The position numbers and the translations under genes are program-made. 64,000 nucleotides of DNA. It comes from Oceanimonas doudoroffii. Its GTDB lineage: Bacteria; Pseudomonadota; Gammaproteobacteria; Enterobacterales; Aeromonadaceae. A model generated the notes under the pieces. The model ran no database searches, was not told the origin of the DNA, and saw only the letters and a list, made by a program, of their open reading frames with translations. Location of the stretch: the NCBI RefSeq assembly GCF_002242685.1, contig NZ_NBIM01000001.1, forward strand, positions 868,001-932,000, written 5' to 3'. The first letter of the stretch is position 1, and every line of letters starts with the position of its first letter. Shown here piece after piece: positions 44,730 through 52,785 of this stretch.

Positions 44730-45506
44730 TTAGAACCCCCTGTTTTCTGAACGGTCGGTTGGCTCTCCCATATCGAACAACCTTTCACGGGACGCTTGAT
44801 ATTGAGCTTCGCGGTCAGCATCCGCCTGCATTCGAGTGCCAACGGCATTCTGCTGAGCAATCAGCAGGCTACGGATTTGCAGGAGCTGGTTAGCCTGGTT
44901 GCTGGCGAGCTGATTGGCGTAGCCAATGGCAGCAAGTTGGCCGTCTGCGCCCTGGGCGGCAGATTGCAGACGCTGGAGCTGCCGCGAGTCGGCTTGCAAG
45001 TTGTCTTGCTGCTGCTCCAGCCCTCTGAACAATGCGTCGTTGGCTTTTTTTTGCGACTCAGACGCCAAGCGGCGGTTTTCTTCCATTGCCGCTTGTTCAC
45101 TCGGCGTACAACCGCCAGAGCCATTAAAACAGGGAGATCCGCGGTAATAGGCCACGTCCTGAAACTTGCCCAGATAAGCATCCAAGCTGCCAAGCTGATT
45201 TTTGTAATGCTGAAGAGTATTGGTTGCCTGAACCAGGTCATTGATGGTGGCCTGAGCTTGATCCCAAATGTAAGCAGCCGGAGCCATGGTGTTTTGCAGC
45301 TGGTTTTCGTACTGCTGCAGCTGGGTCTGATATTCCTGAATCTGTTTCAGGGTCTGTGCAACGGCCTCCATCGCTGACATGGTGTTCTGCGCCAGGTTGG
45401 TGCCATCCACCACGGGAATGCCCGCTTGCACAGGCACAGGAGAGATCAGGGCGACTGAAAAAGCGAGCGCAGCCATTTTAGCCGCTAAAATCGGTTCTCT
45501 TTGCAT
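44730..45506 (-). CDS. trbJ: TrbJ/VirB5-like conjugal transfer protein
   Basis: The 258-residue exported protein has a signal peptide ending near VPVQAG and long glutamine-rich coiled-coil helices (VAQTLKQIQEYQTQLQQYENQL...), a short Cys-containing loop (SPCFNGSGGC) and a second coiled coil, as in TrbJ/VirB5 proteins that sit at the pilus tip or in the periplasm. Start 45506 keeps a charged n-region; the alternative ATG at 45476 lies immediately after the palindromic operator candidate. The C-terminus ends in DMGEPTDRSENRGF, shared with the next protein. Confidence 0.85.
   Translation of the reverse strand: MQREPILAAKMAALAFSVALISPVPVQAGIPVVDGTNLAQNTMSAMEAVAQTLKQIQEYQTQLQQYENQLQNTMAPAAYIWDQAQATINDLVQATNTLQHYKNQLGSLDAYLGKFQDVAYYRGSPCFNGSGGCTPSEQAAMEENRRLASESQKKANDALFRGLEQQQDNLQADSRQLQRLQSAAQGADGQLAAIGYANQLASNQANQLLQIRSLLIAQQNAVGTRMQADADREAQYQASRERLFDMGEPTDRSENRGF
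45476..45490. promoter_or_regulatory. 15-bp palindrome at trbJ start (site 1 of 3)
   Basis: TTTTAGC-C-GCTAAAA is a perfect palindrome around one base. It lies over codons 6-11 of the long trbJ reading, or just before the alternative ATG at 45476. The same palindrome occurs twice upstream of the alpA-repA-repC operon. Confidence 0.65.
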
Positions 45507-45761
45507 GATTGAGTGCTCTTAGTGTTGTCGTGACCAAGTTGCACTCACCAACCTGTAGCGAGCTACCAGAAATGATGGTGATCGCTACCCCTGCTGAACA
45601 TCAGCGGTGAATGTGGACCTCTACTGAGATAGCTCGTCACTTACTATCCCGGCGTCCGACCTGCGCGACACCGTTAGAACGCGCGGCCGCATGGTTGTTG
45701 AACATCGGTGTCATTGTCCTGGGGAGCGGTTAGGCTTCCCGAGGGTTAATCAAAGAAGGCC

Positions 45762-47540
45762 CTACAGTGACCGCCCTTTCTTTTGTCTTTTCGCTTTTTT
45801 GGCATCCATTTCTGCTCGTAGCCTGGCTTTGCGCCGCTCCTGTTCACTTGGTTTTGGCTGAATGGACGCTCTGCTTGCGCGTTTCTCAAAGCTCAATGCA
45901 TCAAGCTGAGATAGGGTTTTCAGCCGGTTACGGCGCATTGATGGCGGACACTGGCCGATTGGTGGCACTCCGGCGCGTCTGCTTCGAGCTTTGGCATCGG
46001 TTGTGCTCCGGCTCCGGACTAACGACTGGCGGCGTTGTTCCAGGCCAGGATCTGCAAACGTAACCGATAGCTGCCCATCCACAGCCGCACGGATCACTCT
46101 TGCCTTAAACTCCGGCGAGCCATTTACAGTAATACGGTTGCCATAACGTTCCATCGCCATTCTGAGCGCACTCTGCACAGCCGCCTGGCCGGACTCTCTG
46201 GAAACCTGCAGCCGGTCGCCGTCATCGCGTACAGCGCTGGAGCCAACCCGGTAAATGATGGTGCCCTTTTTGGTGATGCTGTCGATCACCGGCGTATGCC
46301 CGGGCTTGGTCTGCCCTTCTCCCCTGAGCGTGTTGCCCTTGAGGCCCTGAGCAGCCTCTCTGGCCCTCAGCGCCGCCAGCGCCTCGGCGTCGCCCTGTTG
46401 GGCCTTCTGTTTGAGCCAGTCGGCCCAGGTACGCCGGGCGTTGGCTTCATAAATGGTACTGCGCTCTTGTTGATACTGTTTCTGGATGGCGTCAATGTCC
46501 GCTTTCAAAGCACTGCTGGCCTGTGCATAAAGCAGCTTCTTGGTCAGCTTGCCGCTGCCGGTCAGTTTTATGGCTGCCCGCCTCGCTTTGCCTTTGACCT
46601 TGGCGCTTTCAAGTCGCCGGTCTTTATGCCGCCTTGCCGCTTCCAGGGCCGCTGTTTTGTTAGCCGTTGCTGTCGCCTGTTCAGCCTTGTATTTGGCGTA
46701 AAGTTCGGTGGTATTCACCCGCAGCCGCACCGGATCTTTACGGTACGTCCGGCGGGGGCTTGCCTGTTTCGTTTGCCCTGGCTCGAACGGACCGAAACGT
46801 GCTTCCAGCTTCGGCTTGGAGAAATCACGCCCCAGGGAGCTGGCTTTAACCGTTACATCATTGCTGGCCACCACAACCAACCCGTTGCCCCGTGCTTTAA
46901 GCTCCAGACCATTAGCACTCATCACCTGGTGCAGCTGGCTCCAGGACTGAGCCGTTTTCAGCTCGTCCAGACACTCGCGCTTGATCCAGCCAATCAGGCT
47001 TGTAATGCCCGCATGGCGTTCCATGTCTGCCGCCCGAGCCTCGGCTCCCTGCCGGCGCGGCATGTGGTTATCCTGCTGCAACCCGTAGTCCTGCTCCATG
47101 GCCCCGCACAGTTCGGCCAATGCTCGGTGTGAGTAGTAGGGCTCATGAATGATGTTGCGCTTTGGATGGATCTTGTTGATGGCAATATGAACATGCAGAT
47201 TGTCAGTATCATTGTGAACGGCACTGATGCGCTGATGCTCACCAAAGCCCAGTCCCTCACAAATGCAGTTTTCAATGGCGGCCAGAGTTTTGGCATCTAC
47301 CTGCTCACCGGGCCGAAAGCTGACAATCAGATGATACGTCTTGTCACTCTTTGCCCTGGTATTGGTAAACTGGGTTGCCAACACTTCGCTGATGGCATCC
47401 CTGATTGAATGCGCCTCGCAATTGGTCAACCGCACCTGGCCCAACCGATGCTCCTTGCTCTGTTTGTCGGTGATGTAATTCACCAGCCCGGCAAAGTCGG
47501 ATTTGCCCTGTGAGCGCATGGCAATGTGTTTGGCAATCAT
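45762..47540 (-). CDS. traI: MOBP relaxase (IncP TraI-like) with C-terminal LPD7 domain
   Basis: The 592-residue relaxase has the catalytic Tyr22 in GLVNYITDKQ and the metal-binding motif III HNDTDNLHVHIAINKIHP with three His, both typical of IncP TraI. A Lys/Arg-rich helical middle follows, then an LPD7-type domain (about 420-510, GTIIYRVGSSAVRDDGDRL...). It nicks oriT and pilots the strand to the recipient. It is shorter than RP4 TraI (732) and lacks the primase. The start overlaps the TraJ-like stop by four bases (ATGA). The matching oriT lies beyond TraJ. Confidence 0.92.
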   Translation of the reverse strand: MIAKHIAMRSQGKSDFAGLVNYITDKQSKEHRLGQVRLTNCEAHSIRDAISEVLATQFTNTRAKSDKTYHLIVSFRPGEQVDAKTLAAIENCICEGLGFGEHQRISAVHNDTDNLHVHIAINKIHPKRNIIHEPYYSHRALAELCGAMEQDYGLQQDNHMPRRQGAEARAADMERHAGITSLIGWIKRECLDELKTAQSWSQLHQVMSANGLELKARGNGLVVVASNDVTVKASSLGRDFSKPKLEARFGPFEPGQTKQASPRRTYRKDPVRLRVNTTELYAKYKAEQATATANKTAALEAARRHKDRRLESAKVKGKARRAAIKLTGSGKLTKKLLYAQASSALKADIDAIQKQYQQERSTIYEANARRTWADWLKQKAQQGDAEALAALRAREAAQGLKGNTLRGEGQTKPGHTPVIDSITKKGTIIYRVGSSAVRDDGDRLQVSRESGQAAVQSALRMAMERYGNRITVNGSPEFKARVIRAAVDGQLSVTFADPGLEQRRQSLVRSRSTTDAKARSRRAGVPPIGQCPPSMRRNRLKTLSQLDALSFEKRASRASIQPKPSEQERRKARLRAEMDAKKAKRQKKGRSL

Positions 47541-47911
47541 GATTCGGCCCTTGGCCGAAGAATGAACTCCATAAGGTGGCTCATTCGATCCTGATTCGTT
47601 TCGATGCGCTGGAGAAGCGCCAGTATCGTATTGGGTCCAAACGCAGCTACCTTGGCGTCATTCATCAGCCAGAGCTTTAACAGCCCACCCAGGCGGCCCA
47701 AATCACCATTTACCCTGACCAGCTCACGCACCTGCTCCGCATCGGTTACTCCCTGTATCTGATAACCCTGCCCCACCTCCCGCAGGTAGGTTGACGCACT
47801 CAGTCCCGCCCTCCTGGCATTCTCTTCAATCACCGCTCGCTCTTCAGGCAAGCAATACACCTTGATCGGGGTACAGCTCTTCCTGGTTATTTTGTTTTCC
47901 TGTGCCTCCAT
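47537..47911 (-). CDS. traJ: TraJ-like relaxosome accessory protein (MobC/ribbon-helix-helix)
   Basis: The 124-residue basic protein has an N-terminal ribbon-helix-helix (IKVYCLPEERAVIEENARRAGLSASTYLREVGQGY), then a helical segment (ELVRVNGDLGRLGGLLKLWLMND) matching RP4 TraJ, which binds oriT next to the nick and recruits TraI. Its start is about 140 bases from the predicted nick, the same order as in IncP plasmids. Confidence 0.87.
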   Translation of the reverse strand: MEAQENKITRKSCTPIKVYCLPEERAVIEENARRAGLSASTYLREVGQGYQIQGVTDAEQVRELVRVNGDLGRLGGLLKLWLMNDAKVAAFGPNTILALLQRIETNQDRMSHLMEFILRPRAES

Positions 47912-47950
47912 CTTGGTGTCCTCTTTGTGGTCGCCAGCAAAGCGTTATAG

Positions 47951-48060
47951 CCCCGCAGGGCAGGATGAACATTGAGCACCGCAGGTGCGAATAAGGGCCA
48001 GTGAAGAGGCTCCGTCATGCTTGCATGGTGGGACTACTTCACACATCCTGCCCGCACCTC
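47951..48060 (+). other. oriT: IncP-type origin of transfer (oriT) with nick region
   Basis: TTCACACATCCTGCCCGC at 48038-48055 resembles the RP4 nick region (TTCACCTATCCTG/CCCGG), placing the nick between 48050 and 48051. The inverted repeat GGGCAGGATG (47959-47968) / CATCCTGCCC (48044-48053) encloses it. GAGCACCGCAGGTGCGAATA... at 47975-48008 matches the RP4 segment with the GCACC/GGTGC hairpin and AATAAGGG-CAGTGAAGA. It is adjacent to traJ, as expected. Confidence 0.9.
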
Positions 48061-48768
48061 AGCCTTGATTCTTGTATGTATGCCCTGTGCATTTCTCTGC
48101 TTTTCTTTGTTTTCATCTGTTTTTTGCTGTGTATTTCTGCCATAACAGCCTGAATGAACGATTAGCCCGACAGTGACAGCGATCCAGTTGTGCTCCAACA
48201 GCGGTAAAATAGCGCTCTAGCAGCGTTTTCCTGTAGCGCTGTCATTATGTTCTGCACACTGGAATACACAGCTTTCCACCCGGTATCCTTATTTACTCAG
48301 GTCACCGCCCCTCATATGTCAATAAAGCCCGATTTTTGCGCCCCTCAAGTGTCAACAAAATGGGGGTACTGTGAGCAGAATAAAAATAAAAACCTTAAGT
48401 TTTAATAAGTTAAATGAGCATAAAGTTTGTAAAAACCCGTTTCATTGACACTTTCAGCATCTACATACGCAACAACACACCGAAGTGCCCTGATCATTTC
48501 CTCCCTTCGGTCGGGTTGAACGCCAAGGAATAAGAGTTACTGAGCCGTATGGGCCATTTACCTCCTGGCGTTAAACCTTCGGCCGCAGGCCGTTTAATAA
48601 AGCTCGGCAGAGCTTTTCTCCTTAAGGTGTAAACGCTCGCATAAAGCGAGCGGTTATACCGCCTGGATATCCTGAATATCCTGAAGATCCTGCTAAAACG
48701 GCAAAAAATCGGGCGGGTGTGCCACGCTTTCGGGCGGGTGCGCCACGTCTTCGGGCGGCTGTACCACG
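48061..48768. other. oriV: gene-free oriV-like region of the island
   Basis: About 700 bases without a gene lie between oriT and repC. They contain AGCGCT-rich repeats (48210-48245), two IncP-like iterons (48307-48354), an A/T-rich segment (48355-48450), three short hairpins (GGCC-rich at about 48580-48592, AAAGCTC/GAGCTTT at 48599-48616, CGCTCGC/GCGAGCG at 48634-48652) and the start of four 21-bp repeats. This is the organisation of a plasmid replication origin. Confidence 0.7.
48307..48354 (-). repeat. two IncP (TrfA-type) oriV-like iterons
   Basis: On the minus strand TGACATATGAGGGGC (48307-48321) and TGACACTTGAGGGGC (48340-48354) match the RK2 oriV iteron consensus TGACA-N2-TGAGGGGC, with 33 bases between starts. 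No trfA gene is present. Confidence 0.7.
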
Positions 48769-48792
48769 CTATCGGGCGGCTGTGCCACGCGT
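48709..48792. repeat. four tandem 21-bp iterons next to repC
   Basis: Four units start at 48709, 48730, 48751 and 48772, each TCGGGCGG-S-TG-N2-CCACG-N2-T. Spacing is exactly 21 bases, two helical turns. The last unit overlaps the end of repC. They are the likely RepC binding sites of the IncQ-type origin. Confidence 0.85.
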
Positions 48793-49524
48793 TACTCTGT
48801 TTTCATCAGTGATTTCTATCCCCAATGTGGCCAGCCCAGTAGCATCGAGTCTCAGCCGTCTGCGCCCATCACGCATGGCCTGGCCAGCGACATCATCACC
48901 GCACACGGCACGGATCAGGGTATCCATATGCCAGCCTCCAGCTGGAGCGTACTTATGGGTCAGCACATGGCGAGCGACTGCTTGACTGATCCCATGCTTA
49001 AGCCTGGTGATAGGTGCTGGCTGATAGTGAAGAGATAAATCATGCTCTAGCAACATAACCAGGGCCACTCCCAGCCGAACACGCCACAAATTACGCTCCC
49101 CCCGCGTTAGGGGATCCATTCGAGTCATTTGTGAGGGTATGACATGATCGATCAGGCCACCGATAATGGGGAAATCAAACTGCGGCGTCTCTATAGTGAT
49201 GGTCGCCGCCCGCAGTTCAGCCAACAGCTTCTCAATCTGGGCAAGGCTGTATTGATGATCGGACATTGTCCGGCGAAGCTTCGCAGGGTCTACCAGAAGC
49301 TCCACTCCGCCATCCGACACATCCCGCTTCCGTTCGGCAACGTACAGCATGGATTCCAAAAGGTCGGCATGGCGCTGTCCGAGCCTGCCGGTGACTCGAC
49401 AGCGACCAAAGCAGGTGTCCATCCATTGTCCCTTGCGTTCTCGGGGACGCTGAGTGGGCTGATAGATCATCACACGCGCCTGTAATGCCGTGCTGGTGGG
49501 AGTGACCTTGTTACCAATTGTCAT
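48769..49524 (-). CDS. repC: IncQ-type replication initiator RepC-like protein
   Basis: ATG 49524 (MTIGNKVTPTSTALQ) after AGGGCTTGGTG is the likely start; TTG and GTG just upstream are alternatives. The 251-residue protein resembles IncQ-type RepC proteins in size, winged-helix-like layout and C-terminal segment (DTLIRAVCGDDVAGQAMRDGRRRLRL, cf. DTLCGYVW...MRKRRQRVREAL of RSF1010). It should bind the adjacent 21-bp iterons. It overlaps repA by 14 bases. Family assignment is supported chiefly by the RSF1010-like RepA upstream. Confidence 0.78.
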   Translation of the reverse strand: MTIGNKVTPTSTALQARVMIYQPTQRPRERKGQWMDTCFGRCRVTGRLGQRHADLLESMLYVAERKRDVSDGGVELLVDPAKLRRTMSDHQYSLAQIEKLLAELRAATITIETPQFDFPIIGGLIDHVIPSQMTRMDPLTRGERNLWRVRLGVALVMLLEHDLSLHYQPAPITRLKHGISQAVARHVLTHKYAPAGGWHMDTLIRAVCGDDVAGQAMRDGRRRLRLDATGLATLGIEITDENRVTRGTAAR

Positions 49525-50362
49525 CACCAAGCCCTACCACTGCTTTCGGCTTCACAAACTGCTGCCGCTTTTGGCGCTCCAGAATGGCGGGTTTGAGCAC
49601 GCCACCTTCATGCCGTCTAAACCAGCGTTCCGAGAATGGCTCACCGTAATTCGCCTTACTCACACCAAAGCGGACAAAGTACCTCCGCTGGTTAGCATCC
49701 ACGCCCCATTCTTCGGCTTCTCCTGCCGTCATGCCGGCAAGATAGGCTTGCCAACGGATATTATCGACTAACACTGACGAGCCCCGGCTGGCTTGCTGTT
49801 GATCGCCACTCCCCATCATGGCAGCTCCTTTGCTTGCATGGTGCAAAAACACAATGGAGCAGTCCGTTTCAGCAGCAATGGCTTCCATTCGACCTATCAC
49901 CTGCGCCATAGGCCCGCTGGCGTTCTCTTCTTCGATGTGAAAGCGGCGAAGTGTATCCAGAATCAGCAGGCGTCTACCCTCTGCAACCTTCCTGAGGCCG
50001 TCGAACCACGCTGAAGACATAATGTCGGGGCACCTGCCAATCAGTGGCTCAATAAGCAACCCATGGGCTACTGCTTGTTGTTGTATGGGCGAGAGGTGTG
50101 ATCCCAGAACGTGCAATCGGTGATGGATAGCCGCTGTCGGGTCTTCGGCAGGCAGATAGGCCACAGAGCCGGTAACTAGCTCACCAATGCCCAGCAAGTC
50201 AGGCCCTCCAGCTATCTGTGCCGCCAATTGAAGAGCCAGCATGGACTTGCCTGCTCCACCAGGTGAAACAATGGCCCCTACGGTTCCCGCAGCCATATTA
50301 GGCAATACGTAATCAATAGGCAGCGGCGTTTCGGTAAATGCAGACATGAGATCAAGAGCCAC
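49511..50362 (-). CDS. repA: IncQ-type replicative helicase RepA
   Basis: GTG 50362 lies eight bases after GGGAGG and gives 283 residues, close to RSF1010 RepA (279); an ATG five codons later has no ribosome site. The hexameric helicase has Walker A SPGGAGKS at 33-40, LPAEDP, LLILDTLRRFHIEEEN with Walker B, and FLHHASKGAAMM...QQQASRGSSVLVDNIRW, all as in RSF1010 RepA. It unwinds the island origin once RepC has bound. Its start lies inside the end of the AlpA-like gene. Confidence 0.93.
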   Translation of the reverse strand: MALDLMSAFTETPLPIDYVLPNMAAGTVGAIVSPGGAGKSMLALQLAAQIAGGPDLLGIGELVTGSVAYLPAEDPTAAIHHRLHVLGSHLSPIQQQAVAHGLLIEPLIGRCPDIMSSAWFDGLRKVAEGRRLLILDTLRRFHIEEENASGPMAQVIGRMEAIAAETDCSIVFLHHASKGAAMMGSGDQQQASRGSSVLVDNIRWQAYLAGMTAGEAEEWGVDANQRRYFVRFGVSKANYGEPFSERWFRRHEGGVLKPAILERQKRQQFVKPKAVVGLGDDNW

Positions 50363-50597
50363 AGCGTTGGCCTCCCATGAAATAACCAGGCCGCATAGCC
50401 TGAAGGCCAGATAACTTCCGTTCTTCAATCCATTTCTCAACCTCTTCCAGGTCCCAGGCAACATTTCTGCTGGTTAGCGCAATACGGCGAGGAAATTCAC
50501 CACGCTGTTCCATGTTGTAAATTGTCCGAGCTGAAAGCGGAATCATCTCCAGAAGTACCCTTTTATTAATAAGTGTTTTATGTGCCACTGTTTGCAT
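50352..50597 (-). CDS. AlpA-like small DNA-binding regulator
   Basis: The 81-residue protein has one winged helix-turn-helix of the MerR/AlpA (HTH_17) type: LINKRVLLEMIPLSARTIYNMEQRGEFPRRIALTSRNVAWDLEEVEKWIEERK. AlpA proteins activate integrase or excision genes in P4-like elements; this one leads the repA-repC operon, overlapping repA by 11 bases. It is the best in-island candidate for binding the TTTTAGC-N-GCTAAAA palindromes upstream. Confidence 0.85.
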   Translation of the reverse strand: MQTVAHKTLINKRVLLEMIPLSARTIYNMEQRGEFPRRIALTSRNVAWDLEEVEKWIEERKLSGLQAMRPGYFMGGQRCGS

Positions 50598-50795
50598 TTA
50601 ATTGCCTCCCAAGACCAGAAGAGACTTTAATACTAACAACAAAAATATTTTTTTAAATAAAAAACAAAATTAAATTTCAACTTTAAAATAAATTTCGATA
50701 TATCGAAAAACAAAAAAGAAAAAGGCATAAAAAGTTAAGCCAGACATTCTGAATGAAAACAAACATGAGCACTAAGGAAGAAATCATCACATTAT

Positions 50796-50810
50796 TTTTA
50801 GCCGCTAAAA
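50796..50810. promoter_or_regulatory. 15-bp palindrome upstream of alpA-repA-repC (site 2 of 3)
   Basis: TTTTAGC-C-GCTAAAA, about 200 bases upstream of the alpA start. Confidence 0.65.
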
Positions 50811-50943
50811 TTTCTTAAAAAAACAAAAATTAACATAGTAAAAATAAACAGAAATCGTACTAACTGGCACAACAAAGCAAGGTTCGGCACGCCAAGCTGC
50901 ATGCTTTACCGACAGGAATTTGCTCAAAAAACAGCTGACATAA

Positions 50944-50958
50944 TTTTAGCGGCTAAAA
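50944..50958. promoter_or_regulatory. 15-bp palindrome upstream of alpA-repA-repC (site 3 of 3)
   Basis: TTTTAGC-G-GCTAAAA, centred 148 bases from site 2. All three sites in the window lie inside the island. Confidence 0.65.
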
Positions 50959-51180
50959 TGAAGCTGTTATCCAGTCCTACACGGGTGGCGCGGGGTTAGG
51001 TACGATAGCCCCAGTTCAAGAGGGTCTTTGGAGGCATAAGTCATAATGATAGTTTGAACTTTCTAAGTAAAAGAGTCATATTTAGCTGTTGCCTGAGTAC
51101 TTAATTCCCTTTATAAGCAAGGAAAACGCTGTAGCCCATAAAAATCAGATCCCTCTAGCACATACAAAGGAGTGTTAACA

Positions 51181-52785
51181 ATGATCACCAAAATCCGTAT
51201 TCGTGGGTATCGGGTATACAAGGACTTCACACTCTGCCCAAACCCTAAAAAGAACATCCTCATAGGTGATAACGACGCTGGTAAGTCCACCCTGATGGAG
51301 GCTGTATCATTAGCACTTAACGGTCGAATTCATGGGCGTAATATTCTGGAAGAATTGAATCCGCACTGGTTCAACTCCGAGTTGGTTGATCAATTCGTTG
51401 CAGCCCGAAATGCGGGTGATAAGCCATCCTTCCCCGAAATTCTAATTGAACTGTACCTGCATGATGATCCAGAACTCCAGGTGCTGTGTGGGGCGGTTAA
51501 CACCGACGTACCGACTAATGCTTGTCCCGGTGTGTTCCTAAGGATATTTCCGAATGAGGAATACCAGGATATGTTGGACGAATGGTTAAAGGCCCCAAAC
51601 GAGCTATTGCCCGTGGAGTACTACATGTACGAGTGGCGCTCGTTTGCAGACTGTGAGTTGGTTAAGCGCCCGAGAGTCCTGTCTGTTGCTACAATTGACT
51701 CCCGCACAGTCAAGTCCACAACCGGCGTGGACTACCATTTACGGCAGATCCTAAGCGATCACCTAGATCCCCCTGAAAAGGCGGCAATATCGCTGGATTA
51801 CCGAAAAATAAAAGCATCGATGACTGAGGGAGCACTTGCGCCGGTCAACGCGCGCATCGCGCAGCTAGGTGCTGCATTGCAAGCCGAACCCATGGCTCTG
51901 GCTATGGATCAGACATCCAGGACGTCCTGGGATAGCGCCATTACTCCCCACGTGGATCGTGTGCCATTTGCGATGGCAGGGCTTGGCCAGCAGGCAACTA
52001 TAAAGATCTCACTAGCTATGAAACGGCATGCAGCTAAGGTGAAGATCGTGATGGTCGAGGAGCCTGAAAATCACCTTTCACATACCAGCCTGAGAATTTT
52101 GCTGGACCGTATTGAGTCGCTAGCCTCGGATGAGCAGCAGCTCTTCATCTCGACCCATAGTACCTACGTGTTGAACCGACTTGGACTGGATGCCTTACAT
52201 CTCCTGAACCGTAATAAAGTATCGAAAATTACTGACCTATCACCAGAAACTGTCCGATATTTCCAGCGACTGCCTGGATACGACACCTTGAGATTGGTTC
52301 TGGCCAAAAAGGTGGTACTTGTTGAAGGACCTTCCGACGAAATAATCTTCGAGCGAGTGTTTAAAGATCGATTCGGACATAGTCCAATGGAGGCAGGAGT
52401 TGATGTCGTCAGCATGCGTGGCCTTGCCCTCGCGCGTTGCTTGGAGCTATGCCAGGCTATCGACAAACCGGTAGCGGTCATGCGAGACAATGATGGAGTC
52501 GAGCCCGAGGAGCTAAGAGAGACTGTTAAGCAGTGGCTGGACGAAAAAAAGCGGCAGCTTTTCATCGGCGCTGTGGCCGATGGACGAACTCTTGAGCCTC
52601 AGTTGGTCAAAGCGAATGGAGAGGAACATCTGAGGGAAGTACTAGGAATCGCTGCAAGGGCTTGTTTGAATACCTGGATGACGCGCGAGAAGACCGAAGG
52701 AGCGATACGAATCGCCGAGTCAGATAAGCCTTTGACGCCGCCAGAGTATATGAGCGAAGCTGCAGAGTTCATCCAGCATGTCTAA
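51181..52785 (+). CDS. OLD-family ATPase/TOPRIM nuclease (GajA-like)
   Basis: ATG 51181 has GGAG eight bases upstream; 534 residues. An SMC-like ATPase domain has Walker A GDNDAGKST at 29-37 and Walker B VEEPENHLSH near 300. The C-terminal TOPRIM domain has E382 in VEGPSDE and D436-x-D438 in MRDNDG. This is the architecture of overcoming-lysogenization-defect nucleases; paired with a UvrD-like helicase it corresponds to Gabija GajA (about 578 residues in the B. cereus prototype). It overlaps the helicase gene by eight bases. Confidence 0.85.
   Translation: MITKIRIRGYRVYKDFTLCPNPKKNILIGDNDAGKSTLMEAVSLALNGRIHGRNILEELNPHWFNSELVDQFVAARNAGDKPSFPEILIELYLHDDPELQVLCGAVNTDVPTNACPGVFLRIFPNEEYQDMLDEWLKAPNELLPVEYYMYEWRSFADCELVKRPRVLSVATIDSRTVKSTTGVDYHLRQILSDHLDPPEKAAISLDYRKIKASMTEGALAPVNARIAQLGAALQAEPMALAMDQTSRTSWDSAITPHVDRVPFAMAGLGQQATIKISLAMKRHAAKVKIVMVEEPENHLSHTSLRILLDRIESLASDEQQLFISTHSTYVLNRLGLDALHLLNRNKVSKITDLSPETVRYFQRLPGYDTLRLVLAKKVVLVEGPSDEIIFERVFKDRFGHSPMEAGVDVVSMRGLALARCLELCQAIDKPVAVMRDNDGVEPEELRETVKQWLDEKKRQLFIGAVADGRTLEPQLVKANGEEHLREVLGIAARACLNTWMTREKTEGAIRIAESDKPLTPPEYMSEAAEFIQHV

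Larger units (their letters stand above)
50598..51180. other. A/T-rich regulatory region between alpA-rep operon and OLD-nuclease gene
   Basis: There are 583 bases of very A/T-rich sequence with no protein gene. Two copies of the TTTTAGC-N-GCTAAAA palindrome occur, 148 bases apart. The second is directly followed by an ATG opening a 13-codon frame (50959-51000), which may be chance. Promoters for the rep operon (leftward) and the nuclease-helicase pair (rightward) must lie here. Confidence 0.65.

Noticed and set aside
46296..47132. 278-codon plus-strand frame opposite the relaxase
   Set aside because: Shadow of the relaxase gene, whose motifs are unambiguous.
48709..48792. Four tandem 21-bp repeats considered as CRISPR
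   Set aside because: Units are contiguous with no spacers; position beside repC fits iterons.
50959..51000. 13-codon frame directly after palindrome site 3
   Set aside because: Too short to support; no clear ribosome site apart from the palindrome itself.
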